Under the pieces are notes generated by a model. It had not been told where the DNA came from, did no database searches, and saw only the letters and a list, made by a program, of their open reading frames with translations. The translations under genes and the position numbers were made by a program. Source: an uncultured Saprospiraceae bacterium (GTDB lineage: Bacteria > Bacteroidota > Bacteroidia > Chitinophagales > Saprospiraceae). From it: a stretch of 64,000 nucleotides of DNA. This document shows, one piece after another, positions 51,409 through 60,482 of the stretch (its first letter is position 1; the number at the start of each line of letters is the position of its first letter). The DNA lies in the NCBI GenBank assembly GCA_937921775.1, contig CAKZUK010000001.1:88429-152428 (forward strand), in the 5' to 3' direction.

Positions 51409-52428
51409 CTATGGAATCTTATGTTCAGCAACAGAACCTAACTCCACTAATTTGGTTGAAACAAGCAGTCCCGAATCAAAATTGGTGGAGGGCTCGGAAA
51501 TACATTGGAGTAAAAATTTGCAGGCAGTTCGGCCCATTTTATTTCCAGAATCTTTTATATGGCTGGTTTGAGGATGTGTCAAATAAGGGAAGTCTCCATC
51601 ACTTATCGATACGATAGAAAGATCTCTAGGCACAGCTAAATCAAGCGCATTGATATGGTAGAGACTCTTAGCGAGGAGTTCATCAGACATGGTGAAGAGG
51701 GCACTGATATTTTTATTGTGATTTAAAATAGGAGGAAGAATATAATCGAGATCTGTATTTTTGTCAACACAAATAATGTTTTCAGTCAAAACAGGAATGT
51801 TATTTTCCTTCATCGCTTCCTTATAACCATTAATCCGCTCCTGGGAGATACTAAAGTTGGGATTGCCGAAAATACCCAAAATATTTCGATGTCCTTTTTT
51901 AATTAAATAATCAATCGCTTTTTTACTTGCTTGATTACTGTCAATCGTTACAGAAGGGTAGTGTTCATTATCCAAAACCTTATCTAACAATACGCATTTG
52001 ATTTGAGATTTAGTCAGTGGCTCTAAGTGACTTAGGTCATAAGTTTCTTTTGATAAAGAAATGAGTACACCTTCTACCGCCCAATTTAGACATTGCTTGA
52101 TGATTTCTTTTTCCTTTTTATAACTATCATTTGATAGGAATGTAATAAGTGAATAATTAGAAGCAGCAATTGCTTTGTTAATGCCTTTTATTAAGTTGGG
52201 TGTAAAAAACATGTTGACCTCTGGCAGTACTAAGGCAATTAATCCCGAATTTTGTTTTCTGAAAAGGCGAGCATGTACATTGGCCGAATAATTAAACTCA
52301 TCTGCTAATTTCCGAACTCGTTGTTTAGTAGCATCGCTAATGTCCTTATGGTCAGAGAGTGCTCTGGATACTGTTGAGGTCGAAATGTTCAACATCTTAG
52401 CCAAATCTTTTATAGTTAACCTTTTCAT
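51409..52428 (-). CDS. LacI-family transcriptional regulator
   Basis: 339 residues. Helix-turn-helix TIKDLAKMLNISTSTVSRAL at about 5-24, hinge helix region (KQRVRKLADEFNYSANVHAR), then a periplasmic-binding-protein-like sensor domain (SGLIALVLPEVNMFFTPNLI, AVEGVLISLSK, VTIDSNQASKKAI, SALFTMSDELLA). Such regulators bind a sugar or sugar phosphate and repress or activate catabolic genes. A LacI-type operator lies 40-65 bases upstream, so autoregulation is likely. The -7 element is so close to the ATG that its mRNA may be leaderless. Confidence 0.93.
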   Translation of the reverse strand: MKRLTIKDLAKMLNISTSTVSRALSDHKDISDATKQRVRKLADEFNYSANVHARLFRKQNSGLIALVLPEVNMFFTPNLIKGINKAIAASNYSLITFLSNDSYKKEKEIIKQCLNWAVEGVLISLSKETYDLSHLEPLTKSQIKCVLLDKVLDNEHYPSVTIDSNQASKKAIDYLIKKGHRNILGIFGNPNFSISQERINGYKEAMKENNIPVLTENIICVDKNTDLDYILPPILNHNKNISALFTMSDELLAKSLYHINALDLAVPRDLSIVSISDGDFPYLTHPQTSHIKDSGNKMGRTACKFLLQCISEPSTNFDSGLLVSTKLVELGSVAEHKIP

Positions 52429-52433
52429 TAGGT

Positions 52434-52441
52434 CAAAGATA
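52434..52441 (-). promoter_or_regulatory. Promoter of the lacI-type gene, possibly leaderless
   Basis: The minus strand reads TATCTTTG and ends 5 bases before the ATG at 52428, so transcription would start at or near the A of the start codon. Confidence 0.5.
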
Positions 52442-52466
52442 AGATTTTAATATTAAGTTATCAACA

Positions 52467-52493
52467 GCAAACGGTACCGCAAACGGTTGCGGT
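52467..52493. promoter_or_regulatory. LacI-type operator
   Basis: GCAAACGGTTGC (52479-52490) matches the common LacI-family site GCAAACGTTTGC with one change and sits inside the dyad ACCGCAA-ACGG-TTGCGGT (52476-52493). A second GCAAACGGT half-site stands 12 bases to the left (52467-52475). It lies between the lacI-type gene and the plus-strand orphan transcript and could control both. Confidence 0.7.
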
Positions 52494-52596
52494 AATTTCA
52501 TATTTTTATAAAAAAGAAAAAAAGTTTAGCATTACATTGTTGTGTGTAAATGAAATCATTCTTTTTAGTGAAAACGGCTAAAAAAAAGAAGGAAAT

Positions 52597-52698
52597 ATGC
52601 ATTTCATAAGTTTATTACCGAAGGATGAGTTAAAGAAAATTCGTTCAAGGTTCATCAAAAAAGGATCGATTATCTGGGATTTTCGGGTATTCGTTTAA
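52597..52698 (+). CDS. Short ORF downstream of the LacI operator
   Basis: Read by hand: 33 residues, ATG at 52597, TAA at 52696-52698, preceded by AAGAAGGAAAT that could serve as a ribosome site. The product is basic (LPKDELKKIRSRFIKKGS) with an aromatic end (IIWDFRVFV). No family recognised. It lies between the operator and a strong terminator. It may be a leader peptide, a regulatory small RNA that also has an ORF, or the remnant of a larger gene. Confidence 0.35.
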   Translation: MHFISLLPKDELKKIRSRFIKKGSIIWDFRVFV

Positions 52699-52734
52699 AA
52701 ATAGTTAGTAATACAGAAGTATTATAAATTTTGG

Positions 52735-52767
52735 AAGGGGGAGCTTTATTAGCCCCTTTCTTTTTTT
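52735..52767 (+). terminator. Intrinsic terminator of the orphan transcript
   Basis: AAGGGG (52735-52740) and CCCCTT (52753-52758) pair around a 12-base loop, then TTCTTTTTTT follows. A typical plus-strand terminator 37 bases after the short ORF. Confidence 0.7.
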
Positions 52768-52949
52768 GTACACCCTTGTTTTTTGGTTTTATAGTTGACA
52801 TTGTTAGTTGTTATAAGACCAATGTTTCCATTTTAGGAAAAGCATTGTATCTTGCGCACTGAAATACTGGCCCAAAAATCAGGTAGCTCAGTATTTATAA
52901 TAACTATTAAATCAAACATTTGCCGCCAGGCAGCTTGATACGATCAATG

Positions 52950-53810
52950 ATGAAAAACACAACCTATCTTCTGTTCTCCTTTTTCCTTTTTGGAATATTT
53001 GCCTGTGGTGATTCTGACACTAGTTCTGGATCTTCAACTGCGGATACTACAGTCCTTGAAGAGAAGGATGATGGTTCTGTAAGCCGTATCTGGAAATTGA
53101 AAGAGATTGATCGAACTGGTTTTCCGGAGGAGGATAATCCATTGAAATATAAGGAGCGTAAGATGCGTTCGAAGGGATATTACATCAGTTTGTTTTCGGA
53201 TAATACAGGGACTATAATTGAGCATTCAGAATGTGAAAAATTTGAGTGGACGATGGATGAGGGATCGAATAAGATTGTCTTTAAAAATAAGTTAAAGTAT
53301 ACTTCATTTCGCGAATTGGAAGTCGTTAGAAAGGATGGAAAAACACAGTTGGTAGCTAGGGTGCCAAATGCAGGAACGTTAACACTTGAGCCATATTCAA
53401 AGACGGCACAGTATATAGAGGAGGATCCATTTCATCCAAAGAACAATTTATGGCGTTTTCGCAAAATGGATAAGGAATCTTCTAAGGAGTTAACGGCTAA
53501 GGCTGATAACTATTTGCAACACGTTCGTTACTTATTTAAGGCACGAATTGATAATCCAGGTCGTCGATTTTCAACGGTAAATTCTTCTGGTGTTTTGAAT
53601 ATTTATGATGGTGGAATTGGCGTGACGGAGAAATCTAAAATATCAGAAGACTGGTACAGTTATTTTTACTCAAAGGAGGAGGCTATAGAAGCCTGGAAGG
53701 TAGTTCGGAAGCGAATAGGAAGAAATACTTTACGAGCTAAGCGTGAAGGTGATTGGATTGAGGCGAATTATGAAGTATTGGTTCAGAAATTGGATTCGCA
53801 AACGGACTAG
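52950..53810 (+). CDS. Lipoprotein with two lipocalin-like halves
   Basis: 286 residues from the ATG at 52950 (another at 52947), which opens a lipoprotein signal (TTYLLFSFFLFGIFAC). After a Ser/Thr/Asp linker there are two similar beta-rich halves, starting RIWKLKEIDRTGF (about 45) and NLWRFRKMDKESS (about 170), reminiscent of lipocalin-like domains of Bacteroidota lipoproteins. The tail holds KEEAIEAWKVVRKRIGRNTL. Function unknown. A near-consensus TATCTTGC lies about 95 bases upstream. Single gene. Confidence 0.65.
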   Translation: MKNTTYLLFSFFLFGIFACGDSDTSSGSSTADTTVLEEKDDGSVSRIWKLKEIDRTGFPEEDNPLKYKERKMRSKGYYISLFSDNTGTIIEHSECEKFEWTMDEGSNKIVFKNKLKYTSFRELEVVRKDGKTQLVARVPNAGTLTLEPYSKTAQYIEEDPFHPKNNLWRFRKMDKESSKELTAKADNYLQHVRYLFKARIDNPGRRFSTVNSSGVLNIYDGGIGVTEKSKISEDWYSYFYSKEEAIEAWKVVRKRIGRNTLRAKREGDWIEANYEVLVQKLDSQTD

Positions 53811-53872
53811 GAGAGGCTAGTTTTTTGAGCCTATCTTTACGGAAGACAGATGTTGAAGATTTAGTTTTAACA

Positions 53873-54568
53873 TCATTTTATTTGAACACCTAAGATACTC
53901 AACGTTTCAAAATCTAACTGTCCAACCGCTAAGTTATTGTCTCTTTGAAATTCAGCTAGCGCTTCTTTCGTTTGATCATTAAAGGTAGCTTCAGTTTGCG
54001 CAGTCAAATATTCTTCTGCTACGAGTGCACTTTGAATTTGTGTAATGACATCGACCGTTATATCGCTTTTACACAAAACGGCTGTCCAAACATTAATAAC
54101 GATATCTCCTTGCTCAGACAGCTCTTCATATCGAAGGCTTTTAACTTCATAATTTTTTGATTGAGTGGTATCTATTAATATAGTAAACGCTTCTGTTTCT
54201 GGCGGTATCTCAACAAGACACCAAACCAAACAATCATCTTGATTTTCAGAAATACAGTTTATGTCTGCTTTCTTTTTTACCCATTTTGTAGAAGCAGGTT
54301 TGATGATGAGTTCAACATATTCAAGGTCAACGGTTTCTTCTGATTCATTGCCGGTGTAGATGGCATAATCTTTAAAATACGTTTCATAGCTATTCTTTGG
54401 CTGGGCTCTTGCATAGCATTTTCCACTTTTATCTTTTCTTTCTATGTTGCTTTGGGCGTTTAGTTTACTTTGTTTTTCTTCATCAGAAACAGGGGCATAT
54501 TGGAAGACTTTGCAACTGAAAAAAGTGAGGGCAACAAGAAGAATTAGGATTAATTGTTTTGATGGCAT
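53873..54568 (-). CDS. Lipoprotein with peptidoglycan-binding-like C-terminus
   Basis: 231 residues from the ATG at 54566-54568, which opens a lipoprotein signal (LILILLVALTFFSC); the frame extends 30 codons upstream without signal character. The middle has several Cys (GKCYARAQ, ADINCIS, DDCLVWCLVEIP). The last 60 residues (VITQIQSALVAEEYLTAQTE, TKEALAEFQRDNNLAVGQLD, LSILGV) match a PG_binding_1 domain with the A-L-x-x-FQ-x-x-NNL core. Probably tethered to the outer membrane and bound to peptidoglycan. Single gene. Confidence 0.72.
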   Translation of the reverse strand: MPSKQLILILLVALTFFSCKVFQYAPVSDEEKQSKLNAQSNIERKDKSGKCYARAQPKNSYETYFKDYAIYTGNESEETVDLEYVELIIKPASTKWVKKKADINCISENQDDCLVWCLVEIPPETEAFTILIDTTQSKNYEVKSLRYEELSEQGDIVINVWTAVLCKSDITVDVITQIQSALVAEEYLTAQTEATFNDQTKEALAEFQRDNNLAVGQLDFETLSILGVQIK

Positions 54569-54682
54569 GTATTGATTTGTTTTGAATCGATCTTGTCTGT
54601 TTAGTGAATAGAAGCTTAGGGCCTTACCGTTTTTAAACTCAGTATAAAAAATGTACAACTTTACTAATCAATAGAAAGGCGC

Positions 54683-55201
54683 TCATAATTTTGCTAAAGC
54701 AGAAGGAAAGCCCATTGCCCGTCTCCAACCAGCCAATTGCCCAAGATGCATTGACTCATGCGTTACGCACATGAATAACAATAGATCTCCTAGACTTGAC
54801 ATATAAGTATCAAACCGCCATTTGGCAGCTTCATGAAGGCGTGCCTCATCTAGATTGATGATTAGATCTTCCACTAATTTATGTTGCTTTGTCAACTCGC
54901 CTAGTAGTTCATCCTTCTTGGGGTATAAAGCAGTATTTGGTTCTGGATACCTAGGGTCACCAGGACCATTTCTTTTGAATATTTTTTCCCAAGTAGCATC
55001 AAATTCGTATGGGCCGCCTATGTATTTTGAAGTTAAGGCAGCTGCTGAAGCAAGATGTCCAATCGTGAAAGCAGGATGGTTCTCTAAACCTTTGGAAGGA
55101 GATTTGGTCATCATGTTTTCGTCAACATCACAAACTAGTTCTTTCACATATTGAAGATTGAACTTGTAGGATCGTATCAAATTTTCTTTCATTGGGATCA
55201 T
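54683..55201 (-). CDS. DinB-family protein
   Basis: 172 residues (a start three codons in, at 55192, is equally possible). The four-helix DinB fold is shown by ENHPAFTIGHLASAAALTS and by the C-terminal THESMHLGQLAGWRRAMGFP, with His at both spots for metal binding. Belongs to the DinB_2/YfiT-like branch whose members transfer thiols or act as unknown metal enzymes. Unrelated in sequence to the DinB protein at 15147. Single gene. Confidence 0.8.
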   Translation of the reverse strand: MIPMKENLIRSYKFNLQYVKELVCDVDENMMTKSPSKGLENHPAFTIGHLASAAALTSKYIGGPYEFDATWEKIFKRNGPGDPRYPEPNTALYPKKDELLGELTKQHKLVEDLIINLDEARLHEAAKWRFDTYMSSLGDLLLFMCVTHESMHLGQLAGWRRAMGFPSALAKL

Positions 55202-55304
55202 TTACTTGACAATGAACAACATTGCTATTGGCAATAGTTTTAAACCTTGCTCGATACTAATTATCTGTTCATAAACTCTAAAGTATGCCTACTGAATCTC
55301 AGCT

Positions 55305-56738
55305 TTAATAAATCATTAATTTTTGATAATCAACATGTCCTTTTGTTGCTACTTTTAAAATGTAAGCTCCTTTGCTTGTTAAGTTAGAAATATTGACAAT
55401 CGTATTTTTTGAGTTGTTGGACTTGCCGTTTTGATAAACACGTCCGTCCAAACCAATGATTTCCCAACTGTAGTTCAAACTACCATATTCAATAATTACT
55501 TGCTCAGTTGCTGGATTTGGGTAGATAGAAAGGCTACTAGGTTTTTCTTCGTTTTGCGAAAGCATAATATCATCACCAGCTATTCCAAATATGACTGATT
55601 CCTGATCCATAAAAACGCCTCCTTCTGCAATAACTTCCAATGTGTCTGTATAGATTCTCCAATAACCTTCTCCGGGGTCAGCATAAGCACAGCAGATACC
55701 ATCTGATGCAGCATCAAAAATATTAAAGGTATAGCAATCGCCTTTTGGCAAAAGGATGAAGGTGTCAATAGGAGGAGAGAAATCGGGAAATCCAATGTAA
55801 TCACCACCAGACAAAACGACTTCTCCAACGGAGTTGAGAAATTCCCAAGTTGTTTCTTGCGGGAAGTTATCAAATGCTAATTCAAAACGTATGCTGTCTG
55901 TTTCGTAGGTGGTGGCACCGCCGTATTCGATAGCAACAGTTTGCATGTCATTGTCAGGGTTGGGGTCAGTCATGCCATTGGGATTCTCTAGTACAACCAT
56001 TATTTCCGGATTGCTAACACCACTAACATTTATTGTTGGAAGTAAAACGGATTCGGATTCAAATACAGATAAGTTACCTCCCCAATTTGTAGTACTTTGT
56101 AAATCGCCATTTAAGTAAGCTTTTATCGTTACAGAGGTTAGTGCTTGTTGGCCCATGCTCATCAAGGTAATATTTGGTGTTGTCTCTTCAGAGCAAAGTG
56201 TAGTAGAACTGTTATATTCGAAAATACGCGCATCAAGTTCTAAGTCCAAGTAAGGTGCACAAAGGCCTAGGCCAAAAGACAAAGCCGCTTCAATGGCAGT
56301 AGGTCCTACACCCTCATATGGCTCAAAGGATCTGTCTGGACATACCATCAAATAGGTGGGGTAGTATTGAATGCTATAAAGGTCCATGACGTCTTCCGTG
56401 TTATTGATCTGTGGGTTAGACGAGTTATAATCAACAGCATAATCTGCTACCTCATCATCTGTAGAGTCGTCATCTCCTTCAAGTCCAAGGATCATAACTT
56501 CATCCGTACCATCCGGTCCATACTCCTCCCAAATTGCTTCAACTCCCGGAGCATTTACTTGGCAAGGGTTGCACCATACCGCATAAAAATCGAGAATAAC
56601 GATCTTGCCCTCATCAAGATATTCGTAAAGTTCGTGTGACTCCCCGTTGATATCTACTAAGGTGAAATTTGGAGCAAATTGAGCAATTCCGTTTTGGACA
56701 TATAGGAAGAGGAATAAAAATAAGTAAAGATTTTTCAT
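55305..56738 (-). CDS. T9SS-exported thioredoxin-like protein
   Basis: 477 residues from the ATG at 56736-56738 (signal LYLFLFLFLYVQNGIAQ). N-terminal redoxin domain of the TlpA type (FAPNFTLVDINGES, ILDFYAVWCNPCQVNAPG with the C-N-P-C active site, YYPTYLMVCPD). Then a beta-sandwich segment, a second carbohydrate-binding-like region (DCYTFNIFDAASDGICCAYA) and a sorting domain (LSIYPNPATEQVIIEYGSLN). It probably acts outside the cell on disulfides or as a redox-linked adhesin. Monocistronic. Confidence 0.83.
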   Translation of the reverse strand: MKNLYLFLFLFLYVQNGIAQFAPNFTLVDINGESHELYEYLDEGKIVILDFYAVWCNPCQVNAPGVEAIWEEYGPDGTDEVMILGLEGDDDSTDDEVADYAVDYNSSNPQINNTEDVMDLYSIQYYPTYLMVCPDRSFEPYEGVGPTAIEAALSFGLGLCAPYLDLELDARIFEYNSSTTLCSEETTPNITLMSMGQQALTSVTIKAYLNGDLQSTTNWGGNLSVFESESVLLPTINVSGVSNPEIMVVLENPNGMTDPNPDNDMQTVAIEYGGATTYETDSIRFELAFDNFPQETTWEFLNSVGEVVLSGGDYIGFPDFSPPIDTFILLPKGDCYTFNIFDAASDGICCAYADPGEGYWRIYTDTLEVIAEGGVFMDQESVIFGIAGDDIMLSQNEEKPSSLSIYPNPATEQVIIEYGSLNYSWEIIGLDGRVYQNGKSNNSKNTIVNISNLTSKGAYILKVATKGHVDYQKLMIY

Positions 56739-57278
56739 GCGTTGGTGATGGTTAATTTTATTTGATGACGAATGTTCCTGCATAGGTGCAGTATCGTAGC
56801 TATCGGCTATTCTTGTTGTGTACTTTGTAGATGCCTAGAATGAGTAGCACCATCGAAAGATAGTGAATTTATTTTAAATGGTGAAAGTTCCTTGGGGGAC
56901 CAAGTTATCTAAATGGCATCTTTGAGAAACGAACAAAGCAGTATGATTGCTCTTAAGAATAAAGCTAAAATGAATTATTTAAGATCTTTTGCTTGTCTAA
57001 GTTCTACCTTGGACTAATTATTGATTCTGCTATGTTAGAAAACGTGCAGCCCCGCACAAACGGATAGTAAGTCGACAAAATTATAAATCCGTATTTCGGA
57101 ACCCTCAATAACAAAACACAGGATGTGAGCATCCAAAAATTCCATTCGATTAGAGCCCTCTTTCTTGGGAATTGACTGTTTTCTATTCAAGCTTAGCCTT
57201 CTTTCTCAATTTCACAACTAGAAATATAATACTTTCTGTAAGTATGCTTCTTTTTAATTTTCATGTAATCGCAGCACT
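56739..57278. other. Intergenic region without recognised elements
   Basis: 540 bases between two divergent T9SS genes. It contains a short stretch rich in C and G (GTGCAGCCCCGCAC near 57042) in otherwise AT-rich sequence, and a 38-codon minus-strand frame there with no family pattern. No promoter match or terminator stands out. Confidence 0.5.
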
Positions 57279-59366
57279 ATGACTAAATGTATTTTTATTA
57301 CAATCCTTTTTACGATAAGTTCTCTTGTCAATTCTTTAAATGCTCAAACTGAAACTAGGGGGATTGCCATCCTAGATTTGAGTATAAGGAATAATGAAAC
57401 GAATAATGCCCGAATATTCTCAGCGGAGCATATGGTTAAAGTTGCTGGAATAAATTATATCCTTACGCAGGATTTGGAAGAGGCGAGTAATTACACGATG
57501 ATATTTTGTAGTTCCTTTCTTGGAGGATCTACTTTTACGGAAGTAGAAAAGACGGAATTGATAGCCTTTGTAGAAGATGGTGGTATATTGCTGGCGCCAA
57601 GAGTGGAAGATGAAGACTTGTTTGCGCTTTTTGGGCTAGCAGCTTACGAAAGTGATTTTGCTCGATTTGAAATCAATTGGGATCTTGCCTCACCAATGGG
57701 GGCCTTGGAGTGGATTGATCAACCAGAAGAGTGGACGATCCCCTTAGGTAAATCAACTTATCCTCAAATTTATAAAACCTTGGGTTATGAACCGACTACG
57801 GCTGAGACGCTAGCCACTTTTGTAGATGGTACTTCTGCGGTGACCCGAAATGCCTATGGAAATGGACAAGCAGTGGCGATTGGACTTTCTCTAAAAGATG
57901 TGATATTGAGAAATCAAATCAATCGGGATTATGAAGCGCAGCGAATCGCTTCCAATGGCTTTGAGCCGGCCTCGGATGTATTTTCTCTTTTCGTTAGAGG
58001 GCTTTATACCGAACACAATCCTTACGCGGTTTGGAAACATACAAGTCCCGGTAATTCTGCGGCAACTTTAATGATCACACATGATGTGGATAGCAATACT
58101 GGAATGGATACTTTAGATGTGTTTGTGGAATATGAATACGAACAGAACATCGAAGCTAGCTATAATATCACGCTTCGCTACTTTGCGGATGACTTAATGA
58201 CTGCCTTTTATTTGAATCGACAAGGAACGATGGACTACATTAAAAGTCGCGGTCATACCTTTGGTTCGCACTCCGTTGGTCACTTTTTTGATTTTGCAGA
58301 TGAAGATATTTTTCCTATCGGTGAAGCAGGGAATACGATCGCGAATTATGCTCCGTATAATGACGGTGATATTACGGTAGGAGGAACGGTATATGGAGAA
58401 TGTGAAGTTTCCAAAAATGAATTAGAAACTGACATTGGAGTGAATATCAGAAGTTTTCGTGCAGGGCATTTGGCTTTTCCGAAATATTTGGTAGACGTAC
58501 TAGAAGACTTGGGATATGAATATAATTCGACCGTTTCAGCTAGTGATGTGCTGACTCATTTTCCATTTCAGAATAAAAAGGGACGAAGCTTTAGTGGAGA
58601 TATTTCGTCTGTATACGAAATTCCAGTTACCATTTCAGATGTCTTTCATGCTGATCCTATTTCTAATATGAATTATTTGGATAAAGCAGACATCTGGTTG
58701 GATGTAACCCTTAAAAATATAGCGAATGGTTCACCAACTTTATTGCTGATACATCCCAATCGTAATTATAAATTGCATGGGATGGCATACTATTTAGACC
58801 AACTGCCAAATGATATTTACATTATGGAAATGAACTTGTTTGGAGATTTTTGGAAGGCGAGAGATGGCTTTCAATTTGATACTCAGATGCAAGGAAATGT
58901 GCTTAATGTAGTCGTGGCAACTAATACAGACTTAGATGATAATGTCAGTTTTATTGTAAATAATGGACAGTCTTTATCTTCCATAGTTGTAAAAGATGAG
59001 CAAGCACAGATTTTGAATTTCGAACAAGAAGACTGGGGTGATAATGATGTTATTCTGTACTACACTGGTGTGCTTAGTCACACAGGAAAATTGCTGGTAG
59101 AGACGGGGTCCTTAAATGTTTATCCAAGTCCAAGTCAAGGTGTGTTGAATATTGAGTTTGATTTGATGGAGTCAGGAAAGGTGGAAATTGATTTGTTTGA
59201 TATACACGGGAAGCAGGTGAGTCAACTGTTGGATCAAAGCTTGAGTGAAGGTGCACAGAAGTTGTTCGCTGATCTTTCAGGGGAAAACATTTTACAGGGG
59301 ATTTACTTTGTGGTATTGCGCATGGAGAATGGGGGAGTGGTGAGACGGAAAGTTGTGTTAATGTAA
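57279..59366 (+). CDS. T9SS-exported polysaccharide deacetylase with GATase-like N-domain
   Basis: 695 residues with a signal peptide (IFITILFTISSLVNSLNAQ). Residues about 25-235 look like a GATase/ThuA-like Rossmann domain (YTMIFCSSFLGGSTFTEVEK, LIAFVEDGGILLAPR, GNGQAVAIGLSLKDV). The NodB-type deacetylase follows at about 265-520: LMITHDVDSN (catalytic and metal Asp), HTFGSHSVGHFFDF (H-S-x-x-H), RSFRAGHLAFPKYL and LLIHPN. The C-terminus (LNVYPSPSQGVLNIEFDL) is a sorting domain. It probably deacetylates an extracellular polysaccharide. Shares its N-domain type with the protein at 45257. Confidence 0.85.
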   Translation: MTKCIFITILFTISSLVNSLNAQTETRGIAILDLSIRNNETNNARIFSAEHMVKVAGINYILTQDLEEASNYTMIFCSSFLGGSTFTEVEKTELIAFVEDGGILLAPRVEDEDLFALFGLAAYESDFARFEINWDLASPMGALEWIDQPEEWTIPLGKSTYPQIYKTLGYEPTTAETLATFVDGTSAVTRNAYGNGQAVAIGLSLKDVILRNQINRDYEAQRIASNGFEPASDVFSLFVRGLYTEHNPYAVWKHTSPGNSAATLMITHDVDSNTGMDTLDVFVEYEYEQNIEASYNITLRYFADDLMTAFYLNRQGTMDYIKSRGHTFGSHSVGHFFDFADEDIFPIGEAGNTIANYAPYNDGDITVGGTVYGECEVSKNELETDIGVNIRSFRAGHLAFPKYLVDVLEDLGYEYNSTVSASDVLTHFPFQNKKGRSFSGDISSVYEIPVTISDVFHADPISNMNYLDKADIWLDVTLKNIANGSPTLLLIHPNRNYKLHGMAYYLDQLPNDIYIMEMNLFGDFWKARDGFQFDTQMQGNVLNVVVATNTDLDDNVSFIVNNGQSLSSIVVKDEQAQILNFEQEDWGDNDVILYYTGVLSHTGKLLVETGSLNVYPSPSQGVLNIEFDLMESGKVEIDLFDIHGKQVSQLLDQSLSEGAQKLFADLSGENILQGIYFVVLRMENGGVVRRKVVLM

Positions 59367-59395
59367 ATTTATTGTTGCAATGTAACTGTAGCCAC

Positions 59396-60211
59396 TTAGT
59401 TCACCAAATCATTTTCAAATAAAATAGCCATCTCCTTATCCGAGAAGTCAAGATTAAGTGCGAATTCTTTATTGATTGTTTCAAGCCAATCGTGCCCAAA
59501 GTCAACTCGCTTTTTATCCACAACTTTGATCCCCTTTCGGATTGAAATTTTGTTATTGAAGAGTGCGATTCTTCCATCTGGGGTATTTCTCCCAACGAAC
59601 TTATGAAAGAAAAAATGTGAATTAGGATGCGTAGACATATAGTAATTGGAGATGGATATATCTTCGGTACTAATCTCTACATTTTCAAAACTATATAGAT
59701 TCATCCATCCTTTTTCCGTTTGTCTTTGTATCATAAATTGGTGGTCAGCAATATTAACGACGCGAATCATCCCATCTTTATCATTCACTGGAGAAGATAC
59801 ATTGATGTCTAAAGGAACTCTGGAAATAAGTCCTCCAAAACCAACATCAGTGATATAAGTTTTTCCTTCCAAGTCAACTAGATGAGCCAAGTGATTTCTC
59901 GGGGGCATTAGTTTTGGGTTGCTTAGCCAAACCCTTCCAAGAACCGGTTTTGGAGAAAAGCCTAATGCTTTTAATAGTTCAGCATATAAAGTATTGAGTT
60001 CAAAGCAGTACCCGCCACGCTTTTTTATCATCACCTTTTCAAAAAGATGCTGATAGTTTAATGCAATTTTTCTACCTACGACGATGTCCAAGTTTTCAAA
60101 TGAAATGTTTTCCATATGATTATCTTGCAACTTGGCCAATCCCTCTAAATTCGGATTGCAATCATCGATTTTTATTCTGCTTAGGTAGCTTGATATTTCA
60201 GGGTCTTTCAT
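59396..60211 (-). CDS. nat: Arylamine N-acetyltransferase
   Basis: 271 residues, normal NAT length. The Cys-His-Asp triad is intact at Cys69 (KRGGYCFELN), His107 (RNHLAH) and Asp122 (ITDVGFGG), exactly the residue numbers of the classic bacterial enzyme. NISFENLDIVVG and the closing ENDLVN fit the family. It acetylates arylamines and hydrazines from acetyl-CoA; the physiological substrate in this organism is unknown. Cytoplasmic, single gene. Confidence 0.92.
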   Translation of the reverse strand: MKDPEISSYLSRIKIDDCNPNLEGLAKLQDNHMENISFENLDIVVGRKIALNYQHLFEKVMIKKRGGYCFELNTLYAELLKALGFSPKPVLGRVWLSNPKLMPPRNHLAHLVDLEGKTYITDVGFGGLISRVPLDINVSSPVNDKDGMIRVVNIADHQFMIQRQTEKGWMNLYSFENVEISTEDISISNYYMSTHPNSHFFFHKFVGRNTPDGRIALFNNKISIRKGIKVVDKKRVDFGHDWLETINKEFALNLDFSDKEMAILFENDLVN

Positions 60212-60347
60212 TGTTTTTGTAGATTTTGTTAACGGTGGGCTTTCTTATTGCTACTAAGTTTAGTACAATTAAGTAGGATCAAACTATAGATACAATGTTG
60301 CAATATTTTGCAAATAGAAATCTAGGTAATTTAGTGCAAGCACTTAC

Positions 60348-60464
60348 TTAGCCCTGTGCGGGTAATTTGAATCTGATTGGTAAATTAAAATAGACCATGA
60401 CATTTCTATCTCTTTGTTTGCCAGGAGTCCATTTTTCTTTCATCGTGTTCATTTTATTGATAAG
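60348..60464 (-). pseudogene. Remnant of a TonB C-terminus
   Basis: On the minus strand a 38-codon piece ends in KWTPGKQRDRNVMVYFNLPI, RFKLP and a stop, the closing part of a Bacteroidota energy-transducer TonB (usual form MPKW-x-PGKQ-x-G-x-x-V-x-V-x-FTLPI-x-F-x-L). The frame is closed by a TGA just upstream of LINK, and nothing TonB-like precedes it; the CorA gene lies immediately upstream. So it is a truncated remnant, not a working gene. Confidence 0.7.
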
Positions 60465-60482
60465 AGTTCATACTCCAAATGT

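Noticed and set aside
51294-51617. 107-codon plus-strand frame
   Set aside because: Largely antisense to the C-terminus of the lacI-type gene and overlapping the previous gene end; composition unlike real proteins.
57042-57158. 38-codon minus-strand frame near the GTGCAGCCCCGCAC stretch
   Set aside because: No leader, Gly-Gly or family pattern and no promoter; considered as another micropeptide but unsupported.
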